Source of the DNA: Acidicapsa ligni
GTDB taxonomy: Bacteria; Acidobacteriota; Terriglobia; Terriglobales; Acidobacteriaceae
Reading direction: 5' to 3'
Assembly: GCF_025685655.1 (NCBI RefSeq)
Contig: NZ_JAGSYG010000002.1
Coordinates: 744,001 to 808,000, forward strand
DNA: 64,000 nucleotides
The translations under genes were made by a program, and so were the position numbers. Below are positions 43,348 through 53,628 of this stretch, piece after piece. The notes under the pieces were generated by a model. It worked only from the letters and a program-made list of their open reading frames with translations. It was not told the origin of the DNA and searched no databases. Every line of letters begins with the position of its first letter. Within the stretch, counting starts at the first letter, position 1.

Positions 43348-44300
43348 GCGCTCAGCCCCTGCCTGCTCCCACCTCCACCTTGAACGAACTCGTCACCGCT
43401 TACCTCGCGGTCCTGGCCAACGAACGCGGCAGCTCGCCTCACACCCTTCGCGCCTACGAGCGAGAGCTTCGTGCCTTTGTCGCCTACATCGTAGCCGAGC
43501 AGGGAGCCGACACCCGGCCCGCTGCTATCGAGCACACGCGCATCCGCACCTATCTCGGCTCGCTCTACGAACGCGGCCTCTCCAAAGCCTCTGCCGCCCG
43601 CGCGCTCGCTTCCATTCGAAGCTGGTTCCGCTGGCTTGCCCGCTTCGGCCATGTCGATCAAAACGTTGCCTCGCTCGTGTCTACGCCCAAGCTACCCAAA
43701 CATCTTCCGCGTGTCCCATCGATAGAGCAGATGAATCGCGTCGTCGATTCGTTCAATGATCCCAAAGATGCAGCCGCCAGTTGGCCGGCCCGCGACAGCG
43801 TTATCTTCGAACTGCTCTATGGCTGCGGCATCCGCAACGCCGAACTGACCGGCCTCAATCTCGCCGATATTCATTGGGCAAATGAAGCGATCCTCGTCCG
43901 CGGCAAAGGACAGAAGCAGCGCTATGTCCCACTCGGCGATGCCGCTGCGCAGGCGATTCGCACGTATCTGGCAGAGCGTCAGTCGCGTCTAGCCGCCGCC
44001 CAGCGCAGTTCCAACGCGCTGCTCCTGAATCTGCATCTGCGCAGCGACGGACGCCTCTCCACGCGCAGCGTCGCACGCATCGTCAAGCGCATCGCAGTTC
44101 AGCGCGGCCTCTCATCGGATGTACATCCTCATACGTTGCGCCACGCCTTCGGCACACATCTGCTTGAAGAAGGCGCAGATCTGCGTTCCATTCAAGAACT
44201 GCTGGGCCACGAACGCCTCAGCACCACGCAGCGCTACACCCAGCTAACCGCCGCACAACTCACGCAAGTCTACGACCGCACTCACCCCAGGGCAAAGTAA
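43344..44300 (+). CDS. xerC: Tyrosine recombinase XerC
   Basis: A 318-residue partner of XerD. It has an N-terminal SAM-like DNA-binding domain (about 12-105) and a catalytic domain with R164 (GIRNAEL), K188 ([14 protein letters not shown]), H263 and R266 (HPHTLRH), H289 (LGHERLS) and nucleophile Y298 (TQRYTQL). The [19 protein letters not shown] region is the classic XerC form. It begins within the ATGA overlap with xerD, so the two recombinases are made from one mRNA in fixed ratio. In most bacteria the genes are unlinked. Confidence 0.92.
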   Translation: MSAQPLPAPTSTLNELVTAYLAVLANERGSSPHTLRAYERELRAFVAYIVAEQGADTRPAAIEHTRIRTYLGSLYERGLSKASAARALASIRSWFRWLARFGHVDQNVASLVSTPKLPKHLPRVPSIEQMNRVVDSFNDPKDAAASWPARDSVIFELLYGCGIRNAELTGLNLADIHWANEAILVRGKGQKQRYVPLGDAAAQAIRTYLAERQSRLAAAQRSSNALLLNLHLRSDGRLSTRSVARIVKRIAVQRGLSSDVHPHTLRHAFGTHLLEEGADLRSIQELLGHERLSTTQRYTQLTAAQLTQVYDRTHPRAK

Positions 44301-44329
44301 CGAGCTAAGTAGCACGCAAAGGGAACATC

Positions 44330-44605
44330 CTAACCCTGCGCCGTCGCCGGGCTGATCGTTGCGCGAATCTCCATCACCGCATCCGCCGGAAAACCACCCT
44401 GCTGCGCATGTTCTCGGATCATCTCTGCATTCGGAGCAATGTAAACGCACGTTATCTTGTCATCCGTCACAAACGACTCCACCCACTCAATCTCTGGACC
44501 AAGGCTCCGCAGCACGCTGCACGACTTCTGCGAGATGCCCTGCAATGCTTCGCCGCTAAGCTTTCCTGCGCCAGGAATATTCCGTTCAATCAGGAACTTC
44601 GGCAT
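44330..44605 (-). CDS. DUF4242 (SCO4226-like, possible nickel-binding) protein
   Basis: A 91-residue small protein from ATG 44605, with AGGAGG about nine bases upstream; an in-frame start seven codons earlier lies before this site and is rejected. The sequence MPKFLIERNIPGAG, then EWVESFVTDDKITCVYIAPN and IREHAQQGGFP, matches the DUF4242 ferredoxin-like domain. A relative, SCO4226 of Streptomyces, binds nickel, but that role is not established here. It is convergent with xerC and transcribed downstream of the protease gene. Confidence 0.8.
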   Translation of the reverse strand: MPKFLIERNIPGAGKLSGEALQGISQKSCSVLRSLGPEIEWVESFVTDDKITCVYIAPNAEMIREHAQQGGFPADAVMEIRATISPATAQG

Positions 44606-44666
44606 GATCTTATCCCTCCTCAACAAAGTTGATGGCGAGTATACATTGCATAGGAGAAATGCTTAA

Positions 44667-44697
44667 AGCCCCGCAAGCCGTTGCGGCTTGCGGGGCT
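44667..44697 (-). terminator. Terminator after the S1 protease gene
   Basis: AGCCCCGCAAGCCG (44667-44680) and CGGCTTGCGGGGCT (44684-44697) form a perfect 14-bp stem with a three-base loop, 20 bases after the protease stop. On the minus strand the downstream bases are only moderately U-rich. Confidence 0.75.
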
Positions 44698-44716
44698 CTC
44701 ACCTGCAGACAGGTTC

Positions 44717-45928
44717 TTACTTGCAGGCAACCTTCGAGTAGTCCTGGTAAAGAGTCCAGAAGTTGTTGCTGTTGAACTCCGCTCCATTGATCGCAAGCGG
44801 TTCCGAAGGACTTGTCCATTTGAAGCTGTTCACGCCGTTCGCGAGATTGAAGCTCTTGGGAAACAGATTGTTCGATGGAGCAGGATCGGTCGTATTCTTC
44901 GGATTGAAGCCGATGATCCACGGGCCGCCACTCGTCCCGCCAGTTTGCGAATTGCCAACCTCGACAATTCCGCTCGTGCCCAGGGGATTCACAATGCCCG
45001 TAGCGCCGTTGTCCTGGTAAAGGTAGTTGCCTTCAAAAGGAGCAGCCTGCGGATAGCCGAAGATATTCCACTGCCTCTGCGTGTAGTCGCCGCCGTACGC
45101 ATAACCGAGCCAGCCAGTGTAAGTGCCGATGACCTTACCGCTATCCCCGCCGCAACCCTTGCCAGTGCTGTCATGCATCGAGAGAAAGCCAATGTCCCAG
45201 TACCAGTTAGGAGCGTTGCTGGTCCAGGTGTACGCAAAATTCACCTTCCATCCACCGCCCAGGCTCGCGTCGCTGCCATTGTTCCAGCCCGGATAAAACG
45301 TCCAGTTGCCATACCATTTGCCAGTCGCGATATCGAACATGCAATGCCGTGCCGTGAGCACCGTATGGTTGTTCAATGCCACAGAGCCAGAGCACACATA
45401 GTCGCCGGCCTTCTCACTTGCGCCTTCAGGAATCGTGAAGAAGAGCTTACCGATTGTCGTGTACGGATACTCATTGTTGATCCCTGCACGGTAGTTGTTG
45501 AAGGGCAGTTCATACGTGAACGGCGTCGAGTCCGGAGTGATTCCTTCGAGAGCTTCTCCGCTGACCTCACCCTGGCTTAGCGGAAAGCGCTCCGTCGAAT
45601 TTTCCTCTTCAACATCCCCAACATCGCGACGAGCTGTCGGCAATCCACCCACACCCGTAACCATCGGCTCCGGTTTCGCCAGTAGCTCCGCATTCGTGCG
45701 GACAGTGCCTGGCGCCGAGCGAGGCACCGGCATCGGTTGAGCATTGGCCATTCGTTCCGGAGTCCAATACTCGCTCACCGCGCGAGCAGCATCCGCGCTG
45801 AGTTTAACATTTGGATTGCTCGCGCTTTTCGGTGCTTCCTGAGAGAACAGAGAACCATGAGCAAGACCAAGTACAAGCACAGAGCCAACGACCGGCCATG
45901 CAAAGCGGGGAAAAGTATTCATTCGCAT
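44717..45928 (-). CDS. Secreted trypsin-like (S1/V8-type) serine protease
   Basis: A 403-residue exported protease. ATG 45928 is chosen because AAAGGTGA lies a few bases upstream; longer readings are less likely. A signal peptide (to about SLFSQ, residue 30) and a propeptide of roughly 110 residues precede the catalytic domain. The triad is His in VLTARHCMF, Asp in WYWDIGFLSM and Ser in GGTSGGPWIIGF, with the layout of V8/glutamyl-endopeptidase-like S1 enzymes. Paired Cys residues could form a disulphide across the active-site region. No transmembrane tail is present, so it is probably released. Confidence 0.88.
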   Translation of the reverse strand: MRMNTFPRFAWPVVGSVLVLGLAHGSLFSQEAPKSASNPNVKLSADAARAVSEYWTPERMANAQPMPVPRSAPGTVRTNAELLAKPEPMVTGVGGLPTARRDVGDVEEENSTERFPLSQGEVSGEALEGITPDSTPFTYELPFNNYRAGINNEYPYTTIGKLFFTIPEGASEKAGDYVCSGSVALNNHTVLTARHCMFDIATGKWYGNWTFYPGWNNGSDASLGGGWKVNFAYTWTSNAPNWYWDIGFLSMHDSTGKGCGGDSGKVIGTYTGWLGYAYGGDYTQRQWNIFGYPQAAPFEGNYLYQDNGATGIVNPLGTSGIVEVGNSQTGGTSGGPWIIGFNPKNTTDPAPSNNLFPKSFNLANGVNSFKWTSPSEPLAINGAEFNSNNFWTLYQDYSKVACK

Positions 45929-46236
45929 CACAAGTTCACCTTTCATGTTTTTTGTAGTTGCGGTTAAGCAGATCTCGAGCCAGGAGCACTGCACGCAGTG
46001 GGAGCGCGGTCCCGGAGCTATTGGCGATTCATCAAGCTACCAACGCAGAGTTAGTGCCGCGCATCGACGCGCCGTTTCATCGGTGAAGAAAGAATCGCGA
46101 TGCAGCCGTTTCCTGCAGCGCACTCAGGGCGAGCGCGCTCAGAACGAAAAGACAAAAGTGCAACGCCAATGTAGTTGTCTCTATGAAGTAGTGTTGAGTA
46201 GCAGTGTACCGAGCGTGTCGCTCGCAACCAGGCAAG
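45929..46236. other. Gap between protease and APC permease genes
   Basis: About 308 bp containing the protease promoter and the 3' flank of the permease gene. It shows short inverted repeats (CACTG/CAGTG near 45990 and AGCG/GCTC near 46212) but no convincing terminator or gene. Confidence 0.45.
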
Positions 46237-47649
46237 TCAATCCGCAGCAAGAGCCGTCGGCTGATACCGTCGCCGTATCCACTCATACAGCGGCAGCCCC
46301 AATAAAATCAGCCCCGTTCCAATCAATGACCCACGCAGGTTTCCGATATAACTTGAAACCAGAACCGCCGCCGAACAAAGCACAAACACCGCAGGCAGCA
46401 CCGGATATCCCCAGACTTTATAAGGCCGCGCCATCTCTGGCCGTTTTCTGCGATAGATAAACACCGTGGTAGCAGTCAGCATATAAAACAGCCACTCCGC
46501 AAATACCGCCAGTTCAAACAACTTCTGAAACTTCCCCAGCACCAGCAACAACGCCGTAGAAATAAGCGCCTGAACCACCAGGGAATAAGTAGGGCTCTGA
46601 AATCTTGGACTGATGCGCGCAAACTGCGGAAAGAACAACTTATCGCGAGCAGCCGCAAAGGGAATTCGCGCACCCGACATGATCGTTCCATTCAGCGTGA
46701 CAAAAATACTAAGAGCCATGCCCGCCGCAACCAGCGCCGCACCCGCAGGCCCCGCGACCACGCTAAGTGCAGCCACAGCCGGTCTAGGCGAAGCAGCAAT
46801 CTGTGCGGCAGGCAAAATGTACTGGATCGCCGCATTCGTCGCCATGAACAACGCGCCAACAACAAAGAGACCACCGACCAACGCAATCGGAAGATTCCGC
46901 CCAGGTCTCTTAACCTCACCTGCCACCATGGCCAGATCGTTCCAGCCGTCATATGCCCACAGCGTGGCAATCAGGGCAATCATGAATCCGTCGAGCCCAC
47001 CTGTAGCGTGTGGCAGCGAAGTAGCAAAATTCCCCCACGCGCCCACCGAAGAACCAAAGCAAAATCCTGCGATAACAAGAATCAGCACACCCTTCAGCAC
47101 CGTGAAAACAACCTGAAAATCGCCAGCCTTCTTGATGCCCAGGCAGTTCAATCCCGTGACCAGCCATGTCACAGCGATAGCGAAAAGCTGCGACCACATC
47201 ACCGGCAGCGGGCCGCCAATCGCCTGCGTATCCAGCCAGTGAAAGACCGCGAAAATTCCCAGTGTCCGCGCCAGCCCGCTCGTCACAGAAGCAATCGAAG
47301 CAGGCTTGGCCACCGCGAACCACGTCCACATGTAAAGGAAGCCCGTGCGATCGCCGTATGCCCCGCGCAGATACACATACTCGCCGCCCGCATAGGGCAT
47401 CATCGCGCCCAGCTCTGCGTAAGTCATCGCACCAAAGAGCGAGAGCAGTCCGCCCACAATCCACGCCGTGTACACCATCCCCGACGAGCCAACAGCCAGC
47501 ATCATCTCGGTCGGCACAAGAAAAATACCGCTGCCGATAATGGTCCCCACCACAATCGCAGTGGCATGGCTTGCGCCCAGCACACGCGGCAGATCGGGAA
47601 CAAGATTAGCTTGTGAAGAAGAGCCGGACTGGGGCGTCAATGTACTCAT
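46237..47649 (-). CDS. APC-family amino acid permease
   Basis: A 470-residue inner-membrane permease with 12 predicted helices. The first helix reads AIVVGTIIGSGIFLVP, the broken GxGIF helix that binds the amino acid backbone. YAELGAMMPYAGGEYVYLRGAYG and a C-terminal RRKRPEMARPYKVWGYP are typical of the LAT/YcaM-like subgroup. It is a secondary transporter of neutral or other amino acids; the exact substrate and whether it is an exchanger or symporter cannot be told. A near-perfect tandem 14-bp repeat lies just upstream of the start. The start has no ribosome-binding site. Confidence 0.9.
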   Translation of the reverse strand: MSTLTPQSGSSSQANLVPDLPRVLGASHATAIVVGTIIGSGIFLVPTEMMLAVGSSGMVYTAWIVGGLLSLFGAMTYAELGAMMPYAGGEYVYLRGAYGDRTGFLYMWTWFAVAKPASIASVTSGLARTLGIFAVFHWLDTQAIGGPLPVMWSQLFAIAVTWLVTGLNCLGIKKAGDFQVVFTVLKGVLILVIAGFCFGSSVGAWGNFATSLPHATGGLDGFMIALIATLWAYDGWNDLAMVAGEVKRPGRNLPIALVGGLFVVGALFMATNAAIQYILPAAQIAASPRPAVAALSVVAGPAGAALVAAGMALSIFVTLNGTIMSGARIPFAAARDKLFFPQFARISPRFQSPTYSLVVQALISTALLLVLGKFQKLFELAVFAEWLFYMLTATTVFIYRRKRPEMARPYKVWGYPVLPAVFVLCSAAVLVSSYIGNLRGSLIGTGLILLGLPLYEWIRRRYQPTALAAD

Positions 47650-47650
47650 C

Positions 47651-47678
47651 GATGCACAGAGATGGATGCACAGAGATT
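47651..47678. repeat. Tandem 14-bp repeat upstream of the permease
   Basis: GATGCACAGAGATG (47651-47664) is followed directly by GATGCACAGAGATT (47665-47678), 13 of 14 bases identical. It begins two bases before the permease ATG and falls in the leader or promoter. Confidence 0.6.
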
Positions 47679-47722
47679 AGCATGGTGAGCACAGAGGCTG
47701 GCCTTGGAAAATCGATCGGCGT

Positions 47723-48718
47723 CTACATCTTGTTCAGATGCCGAAATCCACTCGTCTCTACCAGCATCACAGCAAATAAAAAAAAGTTATAAGTCGAATG
47801 CACCAGCGTACTGGCCGCAAGTGATTTCGTTGTCAACCTTACCGCACATAGCACCAGGCTGATGCAGTAAAGCAGAGACAGCGGTCCCCATGATTTCGCC
47901 ACCTGTGCCGAGTGCATCAACGCAAACGGAGCACTCACTGCCAGCGCAGCAAAGATCATAGCCGGCATACTCCAGATAGGATTGCCCTCCGCATCCAGCC
48001 CACGTGGCAACGCACCGGTTAAGCGCTCATGGCACCAATCCCACGCCGTTGCTAAGGCCGGTAACAGAAATCCGCGAAAGATCATCTCTTCAAAAAACGG
48101 CGCAATCGTCACACCAAAGACAAGCAGCATCCACGCATCCGACTGCGATCCAAATAGCTTGTCGATGGGAGCTTCCTTAGGAAAGGGAAGCACGAGATTC
48201 CCCAGCATCGCCAGCACATTACAAAAAGCTGCTGTCAATACCAACCGCGCTCGCAATCGAAATGCGGTTGCTCCATGCCAGTGAATGCCCGGGAAAAAAC
48301 CACGACCCCAAACCATCGTGAAAAACGGAATCGCCGCACCAACGCCCACAACATAAATAAGCACCTGTGTACTCAGAGCAATCACGGTACTGTTCTGTGC
48401 CTGGGCAAAGCTATGCAGACCCCAGAGATGAAAGTGCAGCGCAAACGCCAGTGCGCCCGAAGCCACCAGAAAGCCCATCAGCAGCATCAACAAAAACAGC
48501 GATGCATCCGCAAAGTTAGGATGACGAATAGGCAACAACGCATGCGGAGCTTCCATCGCAAAAAGCGGCCCGTTCATCTCGAACGGCTCATGCACCTGCG
48601 CAGGCGGCGTAATTACTTCGAACCGCTCTAACGGGCGATTGAAATGAAGATCCTCAGCCGTAGTCGCACTCGTTTCTGAAACCGGCTTCTCGTCCGCTCC
48701 ATCTTCAGCACCACTCAT
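47723..48718 (-). CDS. CPBP (Abi-like) intramembrane metalloprotease
   Basis: A 331-residue membrane protein with an acidic cytosolic N-tail of about 70 residues and about eight helices. The glutamate-protease motifs are [12 protein letters not shown] (EExxxR), FALMHSAQV and a later HSTYNFFLF, in the order of CPBP/Abi proteases such as Rce1-like enzymes. Members cleave within membranes or process prenylated or bacteriocin-related peptides. Its ATG overlaps the TGA of uvrA (ATGA), so it is translationally coupled to a DNA repair gene. No bacteriocin locus is nearby. Confidence 0.87.
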   Translation of the reverse strand: MSGAEDGADEKPVSETSATTAEDLHFNRPLERFEVITPPAQVHEPFEMNGPLFAMEAPHALLPIRHPNFADASLFLLMLLMGFLVASGALAFALHFHLWGLHSFAQAQNSTVIALSTQVLIYVVGVGAAIPFFTMVWGRGFFPGIHWHGATAFRLRARLVLTAAFCNVLAMLGNLVLPFPKEAPIDKLFGSQSDAWMLLVFGVTIAPFFEEMIFRGFLLPALATAWDWCHERLTGALPRGLDAEGNPIWSMPAMIFAALAVSAPFALMHSAQVAKSWGPLSLLYCISLVLCAVRLTTKSLAASTLVHSTYNFFLFAVMLVETSGFRHLNKM

Positions 48719-51639
48719 GCCTTAGCCGCTTTCTTCTTTGCAGGCCTGGCCACAGCTTTCTTCGCAGCGGATTTCTTCGCCTTCGCCGGAACGCTCTCCT
48801 CGGCAACTTCGACAACGATCGCATCCGCTGGCGCCTCTTCCGGCAATCCGTTTACAGCGTAATACTTCGCGAGAAACTCTCCAGTGAAGGATCCAGGCAC
48901 AGCAGCCACCTGCGCCGGGCGTCCCTCCGCGATGATGCGTCCACCATCCTCGCCACCCTCTGGTCCCATATCGATCAGCCAGTCCGCATTGCGAATCACA
49001 TCCAGATTGTGCTCGATGATGATCACCGAATTTCCCAGATCCGCCAGCCGATGCAGCACCTCAAGCAGCTTGCGCACATCGTCAAAATGCAACCCGGTCG
49101 TCGGCTCATCCAACAGGTAAAGCGTACGCCCTGTCTGCCGTTTCGATAACTCACGCGCCAGCTTCATTCGCTGCGCCTCTCCGCCTGAAAGCGTAGTCGC
49201 ACTCTGCCCCAGGTGAATGTACCCAAGCCCAACATCGACCAGCGTCTGCAGCTTCTGCTTCAGCAGCGGAACGTCCTTCAAAACCTCAAGCGCATCCTCA
49301 ATCGTCAGGTCCAGAATCCCCGCAATCGAATACCCGTGGAACTTGACCGCCAGTGTCTCCTGGTTATACCGCTTGCCATTGCAGACTTCGCACTGCACAT
49401 ACACATCCGGTAAGAAGTTCATCTCGATACGCCGCTGCCCATCGCCCTGGCATGCCTCGCAACGGCCACCCGCAACGTTGAAGCTGAATCGCCCCGGTTT
49501 ATACCCACGCTCACGCGACTCCGGCAACATCGCAAACAGATCGCGCAGTGGTGAAAACAACTGCGTATACGTCGCAGGATTCGAGCGTGGCGTGCGGCCA
49601 ATCGGCGATTGATCAATGCGAATCACCTTGTCGACCTGATCCGCTCCGGTAAGCAAATCATGATTGCCCGGCTCCTCGCGCGAGGAATAAATAGTCTTCG
49701 CCAGCGAACGATACAGGATGTCGTTGACCAGCGTGCTCTTGCCACTGCCGCTCACGCCCGTCACCACTGTCATCACGCCCAGCGGAACCTTCGCCGTAAC
49801 ATCCTGCAGGTTATGTTCGCGAGCGCCTTCAATCACCAGCCACTTGCCCGTCAGTGCTCTCGGATGAGCACGATGCATGATGCTCGTCTCGCCGGAAAGA
49901 TACCGCCCCGTAAGCGAATCCGGTGCAGCCATAATCTCTGCCGGAGTGCCTTCCGCAACAACCGCACCACCAAGCCGTCCCGCACCAGGACCAAGATCAA
50001 GTACATAATCCGCCGCGCGAATCGTGTCCTCATCATGCTCCACAACAAGCACCGTATTGCCCAGATCGCGCAGCCGCGTAAGCGCATCGATCAGCCGCAT
50101 GTTATCGCGCTGATGCAGGCCAATCGAGGGCTCGTCCAGCACATACAACACGCCACGCAAACGCGAACCAATCTGCGTCGCAAGTCGAATGCGTTGCCCC
50201 TCGCCACCCGAGAGCGTAGCCGCATTGCGATCCAGCGAAAGATAACTCAGTCCCACACCAGCCAGAAACTCCAGCCGCTCCACAACTTCCTTGCGAATGC
50301 GCTCCGCAATCAACGCCTCTCGCGAAGTGAACTTTAATTCGCGAGCAGCAGTGAGCGCGCGATTCAACGATAGCGCCGTAAAATCACTGATCGACAACCC
50401 ACCGACCTTCACCGCCAACGACTCAGGCCGCAACCGCTTCCCGCGGCAAGTCGGGCAAGTCGATGCCGACATGAAGTTCATCATGTACTCGCGATAACCG
50501 TCGCTCTTCGCGTCTTCCATGCCATCGCGCAGAAACGAAAGTATGCCGTGAAACCCCGTGCGTGGAGCCTCCGTACGAGGCGGCCCATACACCAGCAGAT
50601 GCTGATGTTTATTCGGCAACTGCTCAAACGGAACCTTCAAGTCGATCTTGTAGCGATCTGCCGCGAGATGAATCAGCTTCAGCAGATACTGCGAAGCAGA
50701 CCCCGGCCCAAGGCCGCCATCCAGCAGCGGCTTGGACCAGTCCGTAATCACCTTCGCCGGATCGAAATCATACAGCGAGCCCAGCCCATGACATTCCGGA
50801 CATGCGCCAAATGTAGAGTTGAAGCTGAAGCTGCGCGGCTCCAGCTTAGGCACATCCAAACCGCAATCGGGACAAGCCATCGACGACGAGAACAACTGCT
50901 CTTCGCGATTCGTTGAGGCACCCGTCGAGCCTGCGACCAGCACCAGTCCATTCGCCATCTGCAGCGCTTTAGCCACAGAACCTTCGAGCCGCTTTTCTAC
51001 ACCCGGCTTCAGGATGATGCGATCGATCACCGCTTCAATCGTGTGATTCTTGCGCCGGTCCAGCGTGACCGTCTCCGCCAGGTCGCGCATCTCTCCATCG
51101 ATCCGCGCGCGAAATCCCTGCTGCTCCAACTGATCCAGCAGCTCGCGAAACTCACCCTTGCGCCCCCGCACTACCGGAGCCATCACCACCACGCGCTGCC
51201 CATCTCCAAGCTGCAAAATGCGCTGCACAATCTGCTCCGCTGTCTGCCGCGAAATCGCATGTCCGCAGTTCGGGCAATGCGGAGTTCCAATCGACGCATA
51301 CAGCAGCCGCAGGTAGTCGTAAATTTCCGTGATCGTTCCCACCGTCGAACGCGGACTGCGGCTCGTCGTCTTCTGCTCGATCGAGATCGCAGGACTCAGC
51401 CCCTCGATCGAATCCACATCCGGCCGTTCTATCTGATCCAGAAACTGCCGCGCATACGCCGACAGCGTTTCCACATACCGCCTCTGCCCCTCGGCATAAA
51501 TCGTGTCGAACGCCAGTGAGCTTTTGCCCGAGCCCGACAGCCCCGTAACCACCGTGAGCGTGTTGCGCGGAATGCGAACATTGATATCGCGCAGATTATG
51601 CTGCCGTGCGCCTCGAACCGAGATGTGCGTAATCGTCAT
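48715..51639 (-). CDS. uvrA: Excinuclease ABC subunit A
   Basis: A 974-residue nucleotide-excision-repair ATPase that finds helix-distorting lesions with UvrB. Walker A motifs GLSGSGKS (residues 33-40) and GVSGSGKST (about 635), signatures LSGGEGQR and LSGGEAQR, and zinc modules CPNCGH..., CPDCG...CPECHGLG and CEACQGDGQ...CEVCNGKRY are all present. The extra C-terminal tail is Ala/Lys-rich and probably disordered; it could bind DNA. There is no Shine-Dalgarno sequence before the ATG. The CPBP protease gene overlaps its stop. Confidence 0.97.
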   Translation of the reverse strand: MTITHISVRGARQHNLRDINVRIPRNTLTVVTGLSGSGKSSLAFDTIYAEGQRRYVETLSAYARQFLDQIERPDVDSIEGLSPAISIEQKTTSRSPRSTVGTITEIYDYLRLLYASIGTPHCPNCGHAISRQTAEQIVQRILQLGDGQRVVVMAPVVRGRKGEFRELLDQLEQQGFRARIDGEMRDLAETVTLDRRKNHTIEAVIDRIILKPGVEKRLEGSVAKALQMANGLVLVAGSTGASTNREEQLFSSSMACPDCGLDVPKLEPRSFSFNSTFGACPECHGLGSLYDFDPAKVITDWSKPLLDGGLGPGSASQYLLKLIHLAADRYKIDLKVPFEQLPNKHQHLLVYGPPRTEAPRTGFHGILSFLRDGMEDAKSDGYREYMMNFMSASTCPTCRGKRLRPESLAVKVGGLSISDFTALSLNRALTAARELKFTSREALIAERIRKEVVERLEFLAGVGLSYLSLDRNAATLSGGEGQRIRLATQIGSRLRGVLYVLDEPSIGLHQRDNMRLIDALTRLRDLGNTVLVVEHDEDTIRAADYVLDLGPGAGRLGGAVVAEGTPAEIMAAPDSLTGRYLSGETSIMHRAHPRALTGKWLVIEGAREHNLQDVTAKVPLGVMTVVTGVSGSGKSTLVNDILYRSLAKTIYSSREEPGNHDLLTGADQVDKVIRIDQSPIGRTPRSNPATYTQLFSPLRDLFAMLPESRERGYKPGRFSFNVAGGRCEACQGDGQRRIEMNFLPDVYVQCEVCNGKRYNQETLAVKFHGYSIAGILDLTIEDALEVLKDVPLLKQKLQTLVDVGLGYIHLGQSATTLSGGEAQRMKLARELSKRQTGRTLYLLDEPTTGLHFDDVRKLLEVLHRLADLGNSVIIIEHNLDVIRNADWLIDMGPEGGEDGGRIIAEGRPAQVAAVPGSFTGEFLAKYYAVNGLPEEAPADAIVVEVAEESVPAKAKKSAAKKAVARPAKKKAAKA

Positions 51640-51879
51640 AAGATTTTGGGGGTGGAAGCATGGGTCGGACGGGCTGGATAAAGCGCGAAGGGCTAAACCT
51701 CCATTGCAACCTGATTGTTACAAATCGAGTAACCCGCTAGGGGTATTCTATTTGCCAACAGAAAGAGGGGTCAACGCGGCGGCTTTCTCTGAGAGAATCC
51801 ATACTCAGGACAGGAAAACGGCTGCATCCTGCCTCAACCCCCCTGGCAGCCTGTGCCCAAGGCACATTTTTGGAGACGT

Positions 51880-52056
51880 ATGCAGGATTTTGTGAATTTG
51901 GCGATGTTGGTCTGTGCCTCCCTGGCCGCCATGTGTCTGGGCGTTTTCACAGCCTATGGACTATTTAAAGTGGGCTTCGCAATCATGCGCTGGCACACAC
52001 GGCAGAACTCTCCAGCCGCAGTCAAGGCTCGCGCCGAAGTAGCCCGCGTTTCGTAG
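51880..52056 (+). CDS. Small single-span membrane protein, unknown
   Basis: A 58-residue protein starting [10 protein letters not shown], with one hydrophobic segment (residues about 3-32) and a basic tail (RWHTRQ...[10 protein letters not shown]). GGAG at 51872-51875 lies four bases upstream, whereas the alternative GTG at 51853 has none. A length this short with one Cys-containing helix suggests a membrane peptide or assembly factor, but I recognise no family. It sits alone between divergent uvrA and the convergent MFS gene. Confidence 0.55.
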   Translation: MQDFVNLAMLVCASLAAMCLGVFTAYGLFKVGFAIMRWHTRQNSPAAVKARAEVARVS

Positions 52057-52160
52057 GCGATAAGCATCGAAGGATTTCGTTCAAAATTCTCAAAATCTAC
52101 GAAATCCTCGATGAATTGCCCGTGAAAAAATCGCCAGTAAAAGACAACATTTCTTCAGCT

Positions 52161-53468
52161 CTATGCCGCCACTTCTTCAAGCACAGGAGCAAACCGCGCT
52201 CCGAAGAACAGCAAAGCCCCTGAAATGACCAGCGTCACCAGCGTCAATCCCAGCCCGATCCGCAGCGTAAATAGATCCGCGATTCGTCCAATGATCGTGG
52301 GCGAAAAAGCATCTCCCAGGCAGTGAATCAGGAACAGATTCAGCGCGATTGCGCTTGAGCGAACCTCGCAGCCCACTGAGTTGCAAATCGCCGCATTCAA
52401 CGGCCCGGTATTCAGAAACAGGAAAAATTCCGCGACAAACAGCGCAGCCACAGCCCATGCCGGTGGACCGAAAAACACCAGCGCAGCCATCGGCAAAGTC
52501 AAAATCATGCTCCATGCCGAAAGCAGGTAGAGCGCGCGATGATTCGTGCGCAGCCACCGCTGTGCGATCCAGCCCCCGATAAACGTCCCGGCAAGCCCGT
52601 CGACAACCGTGATCGCGCCCAGCACTGTTCCCGCCTTGCCCACATCCATCCCCGAGAACCGGTGCAGAAACGTCGGCATCCAGGTCGAGATTCCGCCCAT
52701 GGTAAACACCATCATCGCCATGCCCAGCGTCGCACAGAGATACGCCGGGTTGCGGAACAGCGCAAAGAAGCGAGAAACCGTCTCTCCCATCCCGACCCGC
52801 TCAACAGGCGCTCCAACGCCGTCACTGGCTCCGCGCACAGGCTCAGTGGCAAACAGCCCATAGAGCGCAGCAATCAACAAACCTGGAATCGCTCCGACAA
52901 AGAACGGCACCCGCCATCCAAAATGCGAGCCAAGTTGGCCGCCGACAACATAGCCCAGCGCCGCACCGACCGGAATAGTCAGGTAAAAGAACGAAAGAAT
53001 GCGGTTCCGCTCCCGCGCCGGAAAGAAATCTGAAAGCACCGCAGGGGCAAAAATGCCGAAAGTCGCCTCTCCCACCCCCACCAGGGCATGTCGAAAATAC
53101 AGCGACCAGTAATCGTGAACCCAGAAAGTAAACAGTGTCGCCAGGCTCCAAAGCACCGCTCCGGCAACGATGAGCGGCTTGCGCCGAAACCGGTCCCCAA
53201 GCCACCCCGTACACGGAGCCGTGATCATGTAGGCAACAAACAGCGCCGTCGTCAGCGCGCCCATCTTCTCGTCGCTGACGCTAAACTCCTGCTGGATCAG
53301 CGGCTGCGCCCCCGGCAAAATGTAGCGATCCAGGTAATTGAGCAGGTTCAGCCCGGTCAACAGCAACAGCGCAACGAGCGCCGGCCTGGCCATTCTGGCA
53401 CGAGGCATTCGAGCGCCAGGCATGGCAGGCGATATTGGGGCGTGTGATCCGGTATCGGAGCGGGCCAA
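52161..53468 (-). CDS. MFS transporter, spinster-like
   Basis: A 435-residue, 12-helix secondary transporter. GYLGDRFRRK-type loop GWLGDRFRRKPLI after helix 2, LNYLDRYILPG in helix 1 and the GVGEATFGIFAPAVLSDFFPARERNRIL run are characteristic of the spinster (Spns) group, whose eukaryotic members move sphingolipids and whose bacterial substrates are mostly unknown. TTG 53468 is preferred because GAGG lies eight bases upstream; another TTG six bases earlier is possible. It overlaps no neighbour; its 3' end faces the small membrane gene. Confidence 0.88.
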   Translation of the reverse strand: MARSDTGSHAPISPAMPGARMPRARMARPALVALLLLTGLNLLNYLDRYILPGAQPLIQQEFSVSDEKMGALTTALFVAYMITAPCTGWLGDRFRRKPLIVAGAVLWSLATLFTFWVHDYWSLYFRHALVGVGEATFGIFAPAVLSDFFPARERNRILSFFYLTIPVGAALGYVVGGQLGSHFGWRVPFFVGAIPGLLIAALYGLFATEPVRGASDGVGAPVERVGMGETVSRFFALFRNPAYLCATLGMAMMVFTMGGISTWMPTFLHRFSGMDVGKAGTVLGAITVVDGLAGTFIGGWIAQRWLRTNHRALYLLSAWSMILTLPMAALVFFGPPAWAVAALFVAEFFLFLNTGPLNAAICNSVGCEVRSSAIALNLFLIHCLGDAFSPTIIGRIADLFTLRIGLGLTLVTLVISGALLFFGARFAPVLEEVAA

Positions 53469-53628
53469 GGTCAATACCTCGCAGCGTTCAGCAGAAGATC
53501 GAATAGAAGAACGCCTTGAGCCTACCGGATTGGAACCTCTTTCGGACAGCCCGAAAAACGTCCCCCTCCAACCATCCAGACTCGAATCAGGCTCGAAGCC
53601 TCAAGCCCGCCTAAAGCTCATAGAATCA

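Noticed and set aside
42361-44300. Xer genes as phage or island integrases
   Set aside because: They have the compact cellular Xer length and motifs, occur as a D/C pair, and there is no adjacent tRNA, attachment repeat or phage gene.
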